Source: Temnothorax longispinosus (lineage: Eukaryota; Arthropoda; Insecta; Hymenoptera; Formicidae). Taken from it: a stretch of 64,000 nt of DNA. Shown piece by piece: positions 45,411-61,047 of this stretch. The DNA lies in contig NC_092364.1 in assembly GCF_030848805.1 (NCBI RefSeq), positions 12,611,650-12,675,649 of the forward strand, in the 5' to 3' direction. The translations under genes were made by a program, and so were the position numbers. The notes under the pieces are model-generated. The model saw nothing but the letters and a program-made list of their open reading frames with translations. It was not told where the DNA came from and did no database searches. Position 1 is the first letter of the stretch, and each line of letters starts with the position of its first letter.

Positions 45411-47647
45411 TGGAATGCGAACCACGCGAATTCTTGAATACGTAGATTCAAAACGATAAATTAAACATAAAAGTTATATATTTACGGTTTAATCAAATAA
45501 CTATACTGGCCTTCTAGAAATAAATACTGCCTGAAATAAAATGATCGTTTAACCATATTGATTAGAAAAATCTAGTCTTCCAACGCATATTTTTTGCGTG
45601 GGATATCAAGCGGCTAGATTTAATACAGAACAGTGCAATCATTCATCTTCCCAGCTAAAGGCACTTTTTTACTCGCGCTTCAGGCGAGTATTTTGCGGAA
45701 ATCGCTCTTCGAGATTATACGAACGTGCAGTGTGAATGAAAGGATAGGTAGAAAGAGATAAAGAGAGGAAGAAAGTTACGAGGGAACACCTCGATCGATA
45801 ATCAATGTTTCACAATTTGCCAGCCGCCGGGTAATAAATTAAGGGAATTTTATTCGCGTCTGTATATAACCGCGTTAAATATTTACATCCGTCGCTGATT
45901 GCGAATAGTGGCTGTCCATTTCATCATTCATCGGAACGCGTGTTAAATACCTGATCATACACGGATCTTCCGCGTTACGTGTCCGCGCTGTCCGAACGCG
46001 TGAAAATCACGTTCGGAAGAAGTTCCGCCTTTGTTGTTGCAATTTGAAAACTCCGTTATACCAAAATACGTGCCAAACGAAGCATTGTTTTGTCCTTTTT
46101 TTTAACCCCTTCATTGGCTGATGCAACTACTCTACACATTGTATCTATAATTGCAAGCGAATATAGGTATAAAATTTTATGATAATAATTACACAGATGT
46201 TCCAAAATTATGTAGATGCGGATGGTACACAATTTTAAGTTTCGGTTTTAATGTTATTTGCATATATTTGCTAATGCTAATTTTATAACACGTGGAAGAA
46301 AAGATATTCACAGTAACTGGTAAAATAGATGTAACGAAGCTATAGAGTTATACAAATGATTGACGCGTAAACGTATTTCACTTGTACAATACCATAATTT
46401 GTTGAAGTTGAATACATCAATGTCTTGAAACCAGAGCGGCCAGATGACATATGATATGCCATTTCCTCTAGATCAAAGCCATCGGGAGTAATATTGGTCG
46501 TTTCAATTTCAAGGTATTACTTACACGGGGGTAAATGTGTGCACATGAATCATCCCAAATAATTTACCCAAAATGTTTGTTGCATCAATATTTCCATGAT
46601 AACTAATCGTCTAAAACGAGCATCAATATTTAAACGCGAAGATGTATGCGTGTATGTGTGCCCTCGCGTATCTTTCCTGCTTCGAAAAAAAATCTTGTTA
46701 CTCAACATACTATCTGTCTTTATTAATTTTACGAAGTACCAAAGACGCCGAAGACCAGCGAAAAATCTTTTATTAAATATAATTTGGAGATAAGATATTC
46801 TGTACTTATTGATCAGATGTAAAATTACACGTGCATAAGTATTTATGGATACGCGTACATGCGTACACGCGTACACGCGTACACGGACGTGTTCGTGAAA
46901 ATCGATTGCGATGCGGCATAGACGTAGACGGACCGTGAGGGATGAACCCGTTGGAACGAAATGTCCAGGGATGAGTTTGGGCGTGGGAAGGGGCGAGGGG
47001 GGAGGGGGGAGAGGGGAGGTGAAATGATACCGGTCGACCTGACAGGGGGTTCATTCTGTATTTTATGGCTGACTCCCCCTGCGCGCCGAGTGTTACTAGC
47101 GCGGTATAGCCATTGGCGATAAGGTGATAAGCTCAAATGTATTGGTTCCTATCAAATCGTATACGCGCGCTTTACTGCTATAGGCAATCCCCATAAACGC
47201 CAGACGCATCTCCACCTATTTCTCTATCACTCTATCTAGCGTATTTAAGGAAGGCATTTTTGTTATCTCTTAATTATCAGAACGCGATTTTATTGGCATG
47301 CATCACGCTTTTGTATTTCGTTTCGTCTATTCTTTTAAAATTTACACGTTCTCTCGTGAATCGTGATTAAATAATTCCTCGTTTTCCTGTTTAGACAGAA
47401 GCAATTAAGTGTATTTGTATGGTATCCAAGTATATTTCGTTTGACCTTTTATGGAAGAAAAGGCTGTTTAACATTTAATAGCAATTTTGCACATACATCT
47501 TGATAGACTAGGATATTTATATACTGTTAGAGACAATTTTATTTGTCTTATATTGTTTCGTGTAACACCGCTATTTTTATTTCATTACATTGTACTGATC
47601 TCGCGTACTGATCAATTTCCATTTTGTACATATTATATATTATGTGC

Positions 47648-47649
<2 letters not shown>
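45411..47649. other. No recognisable gene; G-rich block at 46984-47020
   Basis: Mixed DNA with ORFs up to 108 codons and no recognisable domain. Five G-runs (GGG, GGGG, GGGGGG, GGGGGG, GGGG) lie within 46984-47020. ACGCGTACAC repeats are at 46852-46885. Confidence 0.45.
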
Positions 47650-47727
<78 letters not shown>

Positions 47728-47731
47728 TTCC
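47650..47731. repeat. (CT)n microsatellite
   Basis: CT units with occasional TTT interruptions. Confidence 0.95.
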
Positions 47732-48112
47732 TTTCATACGTAATGGTTTCTGTATGTCGTAGGACAAACTCACAAGTTTTTGCACAAAGATTCATCGTAG
47801 CGAGCAGATAGCGCTCAGAAAATTAAATTCCTGCCGCGCGGAACGAGGGGATGGGAGAATAGCAAATAAATTACGTTCAATCTCCATCATCGAGAGAGCG
47901 AAAGTGGAAGATAGAGTTCGATAGGGATACGATAGGGGGAATGAAGAGAGTAGGAAAAGAAAGACAAAATAATAAAGACGAAAAGAGAATGGGAGCCTCT
48001 TGTTTAGGAAACTCGGTGTGTCCTGGAGAACCAATAATAACTACGCCGAGCTTTTATTAAGAGTTGGTTAAAAATACAAAAGAACAGTCTCTTTTTTTAC
48101 CTTTAGGTTTCT
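47732..48112. other. No recognisable gene
   Basis: Non-coding DNA between the microsatellite and the TA-flanked element. Confidence 0.4.
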
Positions 48113-48542
48113 TAGGGGAGACCGGGGCTCGTTGGCACAGTTTTCACAATTTCGGCATTTGAGTTTTCAAACAACTAATTATCATGATTAAACAGTACTA
48201 ATATAATAGAGAGAACCTTTCTCTACATTTTCATGCCAGAAACACTTCTATATACTGTATAGTTTCTTTGTAATAAGTGAAATACGAACATGCTGCATCG
48301 TAGCCAACTTGCCCCGAAAGTAGAGTAAGTTGGCTATGCGACAAAAGTCGACGTCAAATTAATGAAAACGTAATAGAAACACAAAACGGGTATGTACTTC
48401 TTGAACAGATATGTACTTTTTGATAAAGATTGTATCTTTTAGTTATTTTGTAATGATCGAATAGCAAAATGCTGTTACAGAAAAACAATTGTAAACTATT
48501 TTAGATGTAGCTTTTTTCAACATAAAAATATTAATATAAATA

Positions 48543-48841
48543 AAGGATAAAGAACTTTACCTTATATACCCCAAGGGGCCTTAAAGGGCGTTTTTGAAGG
48601 GACGCACCCAACCCTAACCTCCAATTCATCCTACTACCTTACTGTTTCCTACTTTTCCTACTTTGGACCAACGGTTTAACGTCTCTTCCGAAAGACGGAG
48701 TCCAGTTTTCTCCGCATCTGCACGGAGGAGCGCGGTTTTTTCGGAAAAAAACTTTTCCATGATTCATGGCTCTAGTGGATTCGAACCTGGTTCCTCAGAT
48801 TACGAGTCTGGCGCTCTACCACTAGACCACACCGCCGCCCT
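48543..48841 (-). mobile_element. tRNA-derived SINE with 16-bp target duplication
   Basis: On the minus strand the tRNA-like head is at about 48836-48763, followed by a body with TCTTTCGGAAGAGACGTTAA and a tail near 48545. Exact 16-bp direct repeats AATATTAATATAAATA lie at 48527-48542 and 48842-48857. It was therefore retroposed by a LINE machinery into the TA-flanked element. The body also contains GGCCCCTTGGGGTATATAAG. Confidence 0.88.
48763..48836 (-). pseudogene. tRNA-Thr(CGT)-like SINE head
   Basis: The minus strand has an A-box TGGTCTAGTGGTAGAG, a seven-base anticodon loop CTCGTAA (anticodon CGT) on a CAGA/TCTG stem, and a B-box GGTTCGAATCC. The T-stem pairs poorly (CCAGG with CCACT), so a functional tRNA is unlikely. 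It probably serves as the SINE's internal polymerase III promoter. Confidence 0.65.
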
Positions 48842-49346
48842 AATATTAATATAAATATATATCTAGCTTTAATCAGCATTGTAGGTAGCAAATCACATAC
48901 TCACACAAGTCTCACGCGCGCGGTAACAACAAGTCAAGCTAAGCGTGCCTTGATATGAGCCAACATACCCCATCCCTACATACGTTTGATTTCAGTCATT
49001 TTATTACAATAAATTACTGTTGTTCCTCAAAATGACTTGTAGTAACAGAAACTTTTCTTTTAACTAATAATACGTCACTTTGATTTACTTCTCAAGCTGA
49101 AGAACATAATTAATATGATTTTTTGAAACGCTTGAAAATTTACTTGACACTTCTTGAATCAGAGTTTTCTCTTTTTCTATTGTAATACTTATTTGATTTA
49201 AATACAATTTTGGGAAAAGTACCTATATATGTCATAAAAGAGATATTTTGTGATAACTTTTCCATTGTTTTTTTTCGCTATAAATACAGACAAACGGAAC
49301 GCATTGCCAACTTGCCTCTTGTGCCAACGAGCCCCGGTCTCCCCTA

Positions 49347-49749
49347 CAGCGGAACGGAGATCACTAATTGCAACGCTCATTACGCTCGAACATAATCAAT
49401 TGCTTGCTTTTACCCTCGTTTGAGCTCAAGCGGTTCTAGCTTGAAAATATTTTTCACGTGCTCTTTACCAGATTTTGTACCAGCCGGGTTATTTTCCGGC
49501 AATTTGAAACCCACTTGAGCACAGCGTAGAAACGAGTTCGCGGAAAACCTCTCATCGTAAATAGAGTACTTAATCGAATACGTGTCAGGGGATAGCGAGT
49601 GTGTGCGATCGGACAAAGAAATGCGGTATCGCGTTTATATCGTTGGAACGTGGTACCGAGTCGATGTAAAGAAAATTTGATATAGAGGACCCTATTATAG
49701 AGACACATTATAGAACTTTGTGGACATTTTCTTTGAATTTTTCTTCAAG
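49347..49749. other. Spacer between two TA-flanked elements
   Basis: 400 bp with overlapping short ORFs and no recognisable domain. Confidence 0.4.
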
Positions 49750-49751
49750 TA

Positions 49752-50881
49752 GGGGAGAGTTGGCAATTACCGAGCCCCTAAGAACCGAAGCGTATATCTA
49801 AGCTCAAAAATGCTTCAAAAAAACAAACTGTGCAGTTTTAGATAGGTCATTTATTTGGCTATCCATATATCATAGCAATAATCTTGAAAGTTAAACACAA
49901 ACTGAAATATTAATAATTTTTCAAAAAGTGAGAAAACGCGGTATTATCAAACTGGTCTGATAATATCATGACCAGGTCTGATAAAATCGTGCCCAGTTTA
50001 ATAAAACTGTACCTATAAAAATTACTCTGGCTTCAGCCAGTGACATGAAGTAGAACACAATAACAAAATGTTTTTTTTTATATTTACTAAACATCACAGA
50101 CGCGCGCTTCGGGTGCGCTATTTAGCTTTAATATTACACACAACTGTCAAAATATGCTATGACAGCCGCTCACGAAGTTAGCGCAGCAACAGAATCAATC
50201 AGCATCGCGGAAAAGAGCCAACAAAGCAATTCGAGACTTTCGAGAAGACTTCGAGAGATGCGAGTATCGATTTAACATGCCTTTTTTTAGAAAGAGAGAA
50301 GAGAGAAGAGAGAATGCATTAATATCGTCTAGTAGGTACCTACATATAAAAATAAGTGAATGCGTTAACAAATAACGATCATTATAAATTCAAATCAAAA
50401 CTTAAGCAACGATCTTTTCTGTAAGCACCTTACATTGTAAACTAAACAGTCTTGGTAACTCTTAACACACAGTTATCGTTATACCTATGAGTATTATACC
50501 TTGGGCGCGAAATTATCAAACTCAATCATTTCACTTTACAACATTAAAATATATAGGAAAGAAACGCGTGTTTCTAAAATCACTTTGCAACCTAATTTTA
50601 TAGTGTTTTAGCCTATCAAATACGTCAAATTTATTTCTCTAATGAAAATATTATGTTACTCACCTCTTATCGAAACTACCAGCAAAATTGCAACGAGCAA
50701 GCAGAGAAGCTTCCAGAGCGCACTGTGTTTACACGGCCGGAACGCATTGACGGCGCATGCGGGTGGGCTATTTCGTGTTACTCTATGATATTAACATCAT
50801 TGTAGGCGCGTAATACAAATAGTTATTGAGATAAACAATGGCGCGGAATTGTCAACCGCGCGGTAATTGCCAACTCTCTCC
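49752..50881. mobile_element. Second TA-flanked element, related termini
   Basis: The left end GGGGAGAGTTGGCAATTACC and the complement of the right end GGAGAGAGTTGGCAATTACC differ at one base. TA flanks both ends (49750-49751 and 50882-50883). It shares the GGGGAGA start and a GTTGGCA word with the element at 48115. It is 1,130 bp without a transposase, with a hAT-derived fragment inside. Confidence 0.8.
50064..50300 (+). mobile_element. hAT fragment (left part of the 25651 family)
   Basis: ACAGACGCGCGCTTCG, GCGCTATTTAGCTTTAA, CACACAACTGTCAAAATAT and CAGCATCGCGGAAAAG match 25685-25850 in order. Terminal repeats are absent, so only an internal fragment is present inside the TA-flanked element. 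Confidence 0.8.
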
Positions 50882-50883
50882 TA

Positions 50884-51470
50884 TGTTGAATTTGACGAAA
50901 AAACTGAGAATGTATATGTACAGAGATATGTTTACCGTCAAATTAGCGAAATTTTAACTTTTTCATTCGTGTACAGTAAAAATAACAATATAATTTAAAT
51001 GTTAGTATATGTATATAGCTTTTATATGTTCGCAAACGTACCGTTTTACGGGACATATATCCGGGATTTACTGTTCTTAGAATTCTTTAGATTTCTTTTT
51101 TGTATCCTACTGCTTTCATTCTCTGAGCAGGTCAAAATACTTTTGTCATATTTGCATTGAGTGCTTTTCGTATAGCAATTTTTTTTTAAGATCACTTTTA
51201 TTAAAATTGCCAGGACACTAGCTGAGAAAGGAATGTTCGCTAGCGATATTAAGGCACCACCGATAGCCAATAAAATCTCTCACGAGTCATTGAAAAGTTT
51301 CCTCGATAAACGATTTTTATGCGCGAGATGCTTCTCGCAATATAATCCTTGACAGACGTTGCACTTAATGAGAGTACAGAAAATAATGAAAAAAGTCTCT
51401 CGTCGAGGGACACAAAACGCAATGAACGAAACGCGCAGCAATAGAGTTTGCTCCTCTCGGTTTGATCATT
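50884..51470. other. No recognisable gene
   Basis: A+T-rich DNA with a 74-codon minus-strand ORF (51046-51270) lacking a recognisable domain. Confidence 0.4.
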
Positions 51471-52413
51471 CAGGCCGACATTTTTAAAACCCTGAGACCA
51501 GACTATACTTTCTCAAAGGTTTTCGGTCCGCTGAATCCGAATCCGCCAGCGGAATTGCTCCATCACATCAGGTTTTCGAGATATCCTAACCTGAAAGTGC
51601 AAAAAACACAGTTTTTCGCTATATTCGGGGTTATATTAAACCGCGAATTAATTTTTCTCCACAAAATTGGGTGCGGCATCTGAAAGTACTACTCTTCGTC
51701 TTCAAAATGTTTTTTTAATTTTTCAGATATCTTATTTCTTCTCGGAGATATCGTCCGTTGAAATTCAAATGATGTCAAGTCTTCATGTGAATAAAAATAT
51801 TCACTCTATACTACATAGAGTGAAAGGCGCAGACTGAAATTTCAAATTCAGCTACTCCAAAAACATAAGAATACATAACTGTGGTCTGCCTAATTGACAA
51901 AAAAAAAGGCAAATTCGAAAATCTTAGAATTCTATCTTAGATTTTCTAAGATTTTCGAATTCGCCTTTTTTGGTCAATTAGGCAGACCACAGTTATGTAT
52001 TCTTATGTTTTTGGAGTAGCTGAATTTGAAATTGCAGTCTGCGCCTTTCACTCTATGTAGTATAAAGTGAATATTTTTATTCACGCATGAAGACTTGACA
52101 TCACTTAAATTTCAACGGACGATATCTCCGAGAAAAAATAAGATATCTGAAAAATTAAAAATGCATTTTGAAGGCGAAGAGTAGTACTTTCAGATGCCGC
52201 ACCCAGTTTTGTGGAGAAAAATTAATTCGCAGTTTAATATAACCCCGAATATAGCGAAAAACTGTGTTTTTTGCACTTTCAGGTTAGGATATTTCGAAAA
52301 CCTGATGTGATGGAGCAATTCCGCTGGCGGATTCGAATTCAGCGGACCGAAAACCTTTGGGAAAGTATAGTCTGGTCTCAGGGTCTGAAGTTTCGCAAAC
52401 TTTTGTCGGCCTG
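51471..52413. mobile_element. Near-perfect foldback element, ~460-bp arms
   Basis: The arms begin CAGGCCGACA at 51471 and end with its complement at 52413. They are almost identical throughout (for example AATCCGCCAGCGGAATTGCT, ACGATATCTCCGAG) and meet near 51930 with a loop of only a few bases. Flanks TGATCATT and TGATTAAT agree at six of eight positions, compatible with a degraded 8-bp duplication. A CAGG start plus 8-bp duplication would fit hAT (inference). No ORF with a recognisable domain was found. Confidence 0.88.
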
Positions 52414-56250
<3,837 letters not shown>

Positions 56251-56582
56251 TGTTGTGAACTGAGATGAGTCCTCTGAGTCTTCGAGGGAGGGCGCTGTAA
56301 TGGAGGGCGCTATGGAGAGCACCGCTTCCCTTCTACCTTTTTTTGTTTATCTATACCATACATGTTTTATGTTCTTCCCGTTACTTCTTCTCGAATACTT
56401 GATCGATCGATGCACATACTTACGTTAATACATTCAGTTAACAGTTTTCAGTTTACAATTCCCTTTTAAGCATCGTTCACATATTACTGTATTTTCGGAC
56501 ACAATAAATGTGTATTATTTCCACTCTACATTTGTGTCTCAAATTATTGAAGATCGCACATCGACTCGACGTAGGAACAACA
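56251..56582 (+). repeat. copia 5' LTR
   Basis: 332 bp, TG...CA, with a polyadenylation signal AATAAA at 56503-56508. It differs from the LTR at 62160 at one position and from the 3' LTR by three substitutions, a 1-bp deletion and a 15-bp deletion. Confidence 0.95.
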
Positions 56583-56596
56583 GGTTATGGGCCCAG
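56583..56596 (+). promoter_or_regulatory. Primer binding site (half-tRNA-iMet type)
   Basis: GGTTATGGGCCCAG directly after the LTR is complementary to the anticodon stem-loop of metazoan initiator tRNA-Met. This is the internal half-tRNA priming mode known for copia. Confidence 0.8.
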
Positions 56597-56698
56597 AACC
56601 TTCCATTGCGCAGTAGGACACAAAGAAGGCATCGAGTGGAAAGGACCGACGGCATACGGGATAGATACTACGTGATTACGATAGAGGTAACGAGCAAA

Positions 56699-59600
56699 AT
56701 GACGGATAAAGATATAGTCACAATAGACAAGCTTACTAATGACAACTTCGAGTTTTGGAAATTCAGCATGTCGCTGTTGTTTGAGAAGAAGGAGATTCTA
56801 GAAGTCGTCAACGGGGAATTGAGACAGCCAGAAGACGAAACGAAAGTGGCTGAACTGAAAATTTGGCGTAAGAAAGATAGCGAAGCTCGTTATTGCATTG
56901 CATCGACGGTCGACAGGCTCATTACTAAACACATTCTTCACTGTAAGACAGCAAAAGAAATGTGGGAGAAGGTTTGCAATCTGTATGAGAAGAAATCAGA
57001 AGAACAGATCACGATGTTGCAGAAGAAGCTTCACAATCTCAAGCTCAATACAGGTGAAAAGGTTAGAGATTACATAGCGGAGGCTCGAAACGTGGCAGCG
57101 CAGCTTGAGAGTGCAGGTGACAGAGGAGTTTCAGATGGTATGTTGCAGACTATCATAATTGAAGGATTGCCAACAGTTAAATACAGTGGTTTTCTGTTTG
57201 GCTGGAATTCCAAGCCAAAGGCTGACAAGAATCTGTCTAACCTAGAAGCTGAATTGATTGCCGCAGAAGAAATGATCTTGTCTCAAGAAGAGGAAGTTCT
57301 AGCATTGGCAACGTCGACAGGATCTGGTTTGACTCATAAAAGTAAAGAACATAAGAAGTTTTCTGGTAAAAATGTCAAAAGTAAATTTGAAGGCAAATGC
57401 TTTTACTGTAAGAAAATTGGACACAGAAAATTTGAATGCACCAAATTCAAAGCAGATAAAGAAAAGGAAGAGAAGAAGAAGTCTAGCGCCTCCGGAAAAG
57501 ACATCAAGAGTAAGCAATCACAGAAAGAAGAAGAGGATACAATGGATGCTGTATTCTTCGCTCGTGCACACGTTGCAGAAGAGAACCTTTCAGAAGACGA
57601 GCAAGTATGGCTAGCTGATAGTGGAGCATCGTATCACATGGCTTGTGATAAGGCGATGTTCGAGAACTTGCATAAAGCAGACATGACTTTTATCAAATTA
57701 GGTGACAAAAGTCGTGTGCCCATTATTGGAAAGGGTGACATAAAGGTTGAAGCACTGGTAAATGGCACATGGAAACCGTGTCGTTTGGAAAATGTTCTCT
57801 GTGTTCCAGATTTACGTACAAACCTTTTCTCTTTTTCGCAGTGCACTAATCATGGATATAAAATCGAGTCGGAGAAGTTACATATGAAAGTGACCAAAAA
57901 CGGTAAGGTATATGCTGTTGCAAAACGAAATAACAATCTTTATACTATGTTATTTAGAAAACCGACTATCGCAGAAGCAAACACTGCAGAGGAAAAGGTG
58001 AATAAGCTGAAATTGTGGCACGAAAAGCTGGGGCACATTGGCTTGTCTACAATGAAGAAACTGGTGAAAGAAAATCCTTCTGTTGGAATCTGCGAAGAAG
58101 ACTTGCAGAACTTTGAATGTGAAGCATGCATTTTTGGTAAGGCAAAACGTAAATCATTCAAGTCTCGAGAAGATAAGCATTACGAACCGGGAGAGTTCGT
58201 TCATTCGGACGTATGCGGACCATTTCCTACTACAGCGTTCAACGGAGCTAAATACTATGTAGTATTTAAGGATGATGCGAGTGAGTATCGACACATATAC
58301 GCGGTACCAAGTAAAGCAGATGTATTCGAAAAATTTGTTGAATATGCAAATATTGTACGAAATTGGTTTAAACAGGAGATTAAGGTACTGAAGACTGATA
58401 ATGGACGAGAATATGTGAACGACCACTTTAGAAAGTTCCTAAAAGCTCGAGGAATTGAACATCAAACTTCTGCTCCCTACAACCCAGAACAAAATGGCAA
58501 AGCGGAAAGAGACATCCGGACAATTAATGAAATGATCCGCTCAATGTTGTATGGCCGACATTTGCCAAAATATTTGTGGGCAGAGGCGGTACGAATGGCT
58601 GCCTATATATTAAACAGAACACCGACAAGCAAGAGCAACATGTCACCGTTGGAGAGATGGACCAAAAAGAAACCGAACTTGTCAAACGTTAAAGTATTCG
58701 GTTGCGTCGCTTATGCTCACGTGCCAGAAAGTCAACGACGGAAATTAGATCAGAAAGCAACCAAAATGATTTTTGTTGGTTATGAAGGTAATTCAGAAAA
58801 TTATCGACTATTTGATCCGAAGAGTCAGAAAATTACTGTGGCAGCGAGTGTAAAAGTCGATGAGGAGTTACAATATTATCCATTTCTGAAAACAGTGGAA
58901 GCAGAAGAAGTAGAAAAATGTTCGTTTACTATTGTCGAAAATGAAGGAACAGATGATGTATCAACAGATAGACCAGAAGAGACGGAAAATGAAGAGGATG
59001 ATTATGAAGACGCAACTGAGGAAGCTGAAGAGGAAAGCACTAGTAAGGGTGTTGAAGACAGCAATAGACGAAAACTGCGTGATCGGAAAACTCTTAAGAA
59101 ACCTGAACGTCTCTCTTGCTATCAAGCAAACATTGCAGAAGCCGTACCAAGAACGTATGAAGATGCTGTAAATGGTGTGGAAGCGGCACACTGGAAGAAA
59201 GCAATACACGAAGAAGTCTCGGCACATAAACGAAATAAAACATGGTTCAACGCGCCAAAACCAGCAGATAAAAAGATAATAAGCTGCAAGTGGATCTTCA
59301 AGAGAAAAGTAACACCAGGTGAACCAGATCGATATAAAGCACGGCTAGTTGCAAGAGGCTTTTCTCAGCAATACGGAGTTGATTATGTGGACACCTATGC
59401 TCCTGTTGTGCGATATGAGAGCATTCGTTTGTTATTATCAATGGCCGCGGCTGAGGATCTTGAAATTCAGCAGTTTGATGTGAGGACTGCTTTCCTGTAT
59501 GGAGAACTGAAAGAGGATATCTGGATCAAATTGCCACCCGGACCATGGCCTGAAGACAAACGTATTGTGAAGCTTCAACGATCACTTTATGGTTTAAAGC

Positions 59601-60091
59601 AGTCTCCACACTGCTGGAACGATAGGCTTGATGATACTCTTCAGAAACTCAACATGCAAAAGTCAGATGCTGACGACTGCATCTACATCGGTGAGATGGA
59701 GTCAGAGATACTATACCTTGCTCTTTACGTGGATGATGGCCTGGTGATCTGCAAGTCTGCCAGGATCCTACAGCTTTTCTTGCAGAAGCTGAATGAAGAG
59801 TTCGAAATCAAAGTGAGTAAGCCGAACTACTTTGTAGGTATAGAAATAGAACGAGACTACCACGAGAAGACAATTAAAGTCCATCAAGCGACATATATTC
59901 AAGAATTTATCGATAGATACGGGATGAGTGAAGCTAAAGGCATATCTACACCGATTGATTCAAATGTCAAACTGTCTAGAAAAATGAGTCCCGAAAAGAA
60001 TGATGAGGTGTTGGATCCACAAAAGTATCCCTACAGCAGCTTGATCGGATCTCTCTACAGTTTGCAGCGAATGTTACACGTTTTGACATAG
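56699..60091 (+). pseudogene. copia Gag-Pol polyprotein, RNase H out of frame
   Basis: The ATG at 56699 (MTDKDIVTIDKL) is the likely start; the frame is open upstream into the LTR but no family sequence is seen there. In order: gag capsid region; CCHC knuckle CFYCKKIGHRKFEC at about 57398; aspartic protease ADSGASYHM (Asp at 57617); zinc-binding pre-integrase (WHEKLGH...CEAC) near 58020-58130; DD35E integrase (Asp 58208, Asp 58397, Glu 58505); a Glu/Asp-rich linker; reverse transcriptase with LYGLKQSPHCWN and YVDD at 59726. The 1,130-codon frame stops at 60089 just after the reverse transcriptase because one base is missing at about 60060-60070. Otherwise all catalytic motifs are present. Confidence 0.93.
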
Positions 60092-60105
60092 CTTTTGGTG
60101 TAAAC

Positions 60106-60726
60106 GTGCTAAGTCGTTTCCTGCAAAATCCCGGACAAGAACATTGGACAGCAGCGAAGCGGATATTAAGATATCTTAAGCAAACAACCAGTGAAGGAAT
60201 TACATATAGCTGTACGAGATCAAGTCAAGAGTTAATCTGCTACTCAGACGCAGATTTTGCAGGAGATGAGGACGAACGACGCTCAACTACAGGATATGTT
60301 GCCATTTTGAATGGAGGACCGATAGCGTGGGCTTCAAGACGACAGAAAATTGTAACCCTATCTACAGCAGAGGCAGAACTGGTGGCAGCATCTCAAGCAA
60401 CTCAAGAGGTGGAATGGCTGAGACAGATGATTGCAGCATATAAGAGGATTCCTGAAGAGATGATACCAGCCATTACTTTGAACGTTGACAATCAAGCTGC
60501 GATTGCACTCAGCTTGAATCCGATTTTCCATCAAAGGACCAAGCACGTCGACATCAAGTACAAATATATCAGAAAGGTCGCCGAGTTCAAGAAGATTACT
60601 GTGAAGTATTGCCCTACAGAGAATCAGTTAGCTGACTTGATGACCAAGGGCCTACCCAAGCCGAGATTCAATCATCTAAAGGACAAACTATCCAAGGACC
60701 CAGAGGCCTCAGTGGGAGTGTTGTGA
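60106..60726 (+). pseudogene. copia RNase H and C-terminus (shifted frame)
   Basis: The frame is open from about 60070 without an ATG, so it is read as the continuation of the polyprotein after a 1-base loss. It contains CYSDADFAGDEDERRSTTGY, TLSTAEAELVAASQATQEVE and KHVDIKYKYIRK, the standard Ty1/copia RNase H blocks. It ends at a TGA inside the first bases of the 3' LTR. Confidence 0.92.
60711..60718 (+). promoter_or_regulatory. Polypurine tract (interrupted)
   Basis: AGTGGGAG immediately precedes the 3' LTR, where plus-strand priming is expected. It is short and contains a T, so it is a weak match. Confidence 0.5.
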
Positions 60727-61034
60727 ACTGAGATGAGTCCTCTGAGTCTTCGAGGGAGGGCGCTATGGAGAGCACCGCTTCCCTTCTACCTTTTTTTGTT
60801 TATCTATACCATACATGGTTTATGTTCTTCACGTTACTTCTTCTCGATACTTGATCGATCGATGCACATACTTACGTTAATACATTCAGTTAACAGTTTT
60901 CAGTTTACAATTCCCTTTTAAGCATCGTTCACATATTACTGTATTTTCGGACACAATAAATGTGTATTATTTCCACTCTACATTTGTGTCTCAAATTATT
61001 GAAGATCGCACACCGACTCGACGTAGGAACAACA
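60719..61034 (+). repeat. copia 3' LTR
   Basis: 316 bp. It lacks a 15-bp segment between two GAGGGCGCT copies that both other LTRs retain, and carries further private changes. It is followed by ATATG. Confidence 0.95.
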
Positions 61035-61047
61035 ATATGATTGAACA

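Larger units (their letters stand above)
48115..49344. mobile_element. Tc1/mariner-type element (TA duplication), non-autonomous
   Basis: Perfect terminal inverted repeats of 25 bp (GGGGAGACCGGGGCTCGTTG...) start at 48115 and end at 49344. TA lies on both sides (48113-48114 and 49345-49346). A TA duplication points to Tc1/mariner/IS630. The 1,230-bp interior has no transposase ORF and includes a SINE (48543-48841). An inner GTAGCCAACTTG...AAGTTGGCTA pair lies at about 48300-48338. Confidence 0.85.
56251..61034 (+). mobile_element. Ty1/copia LTR retrotransposon
   Basis: A two-LTR element of 4,784 bp with gag, protease, integrase, reverse transcriptase and RNase H in copia order (integrase before reverse transcriptase). 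LTRs start TGTTGTGAAC and end GAACAACA. The left flank is ATATT and the right flank ATATG, so the expected identical 5-bp duplication is absent; the third LTR at 62160 carries the reciprocal combination. Only one frameshift and about 1% LTR substitution suggest a young copy. Confidence 0.95.

Noticed and set aside
48763..48836. Functional tRNA-Thr
   Set aside because: Poor T-stem pairing and location at the head of a SINE with target duplications.
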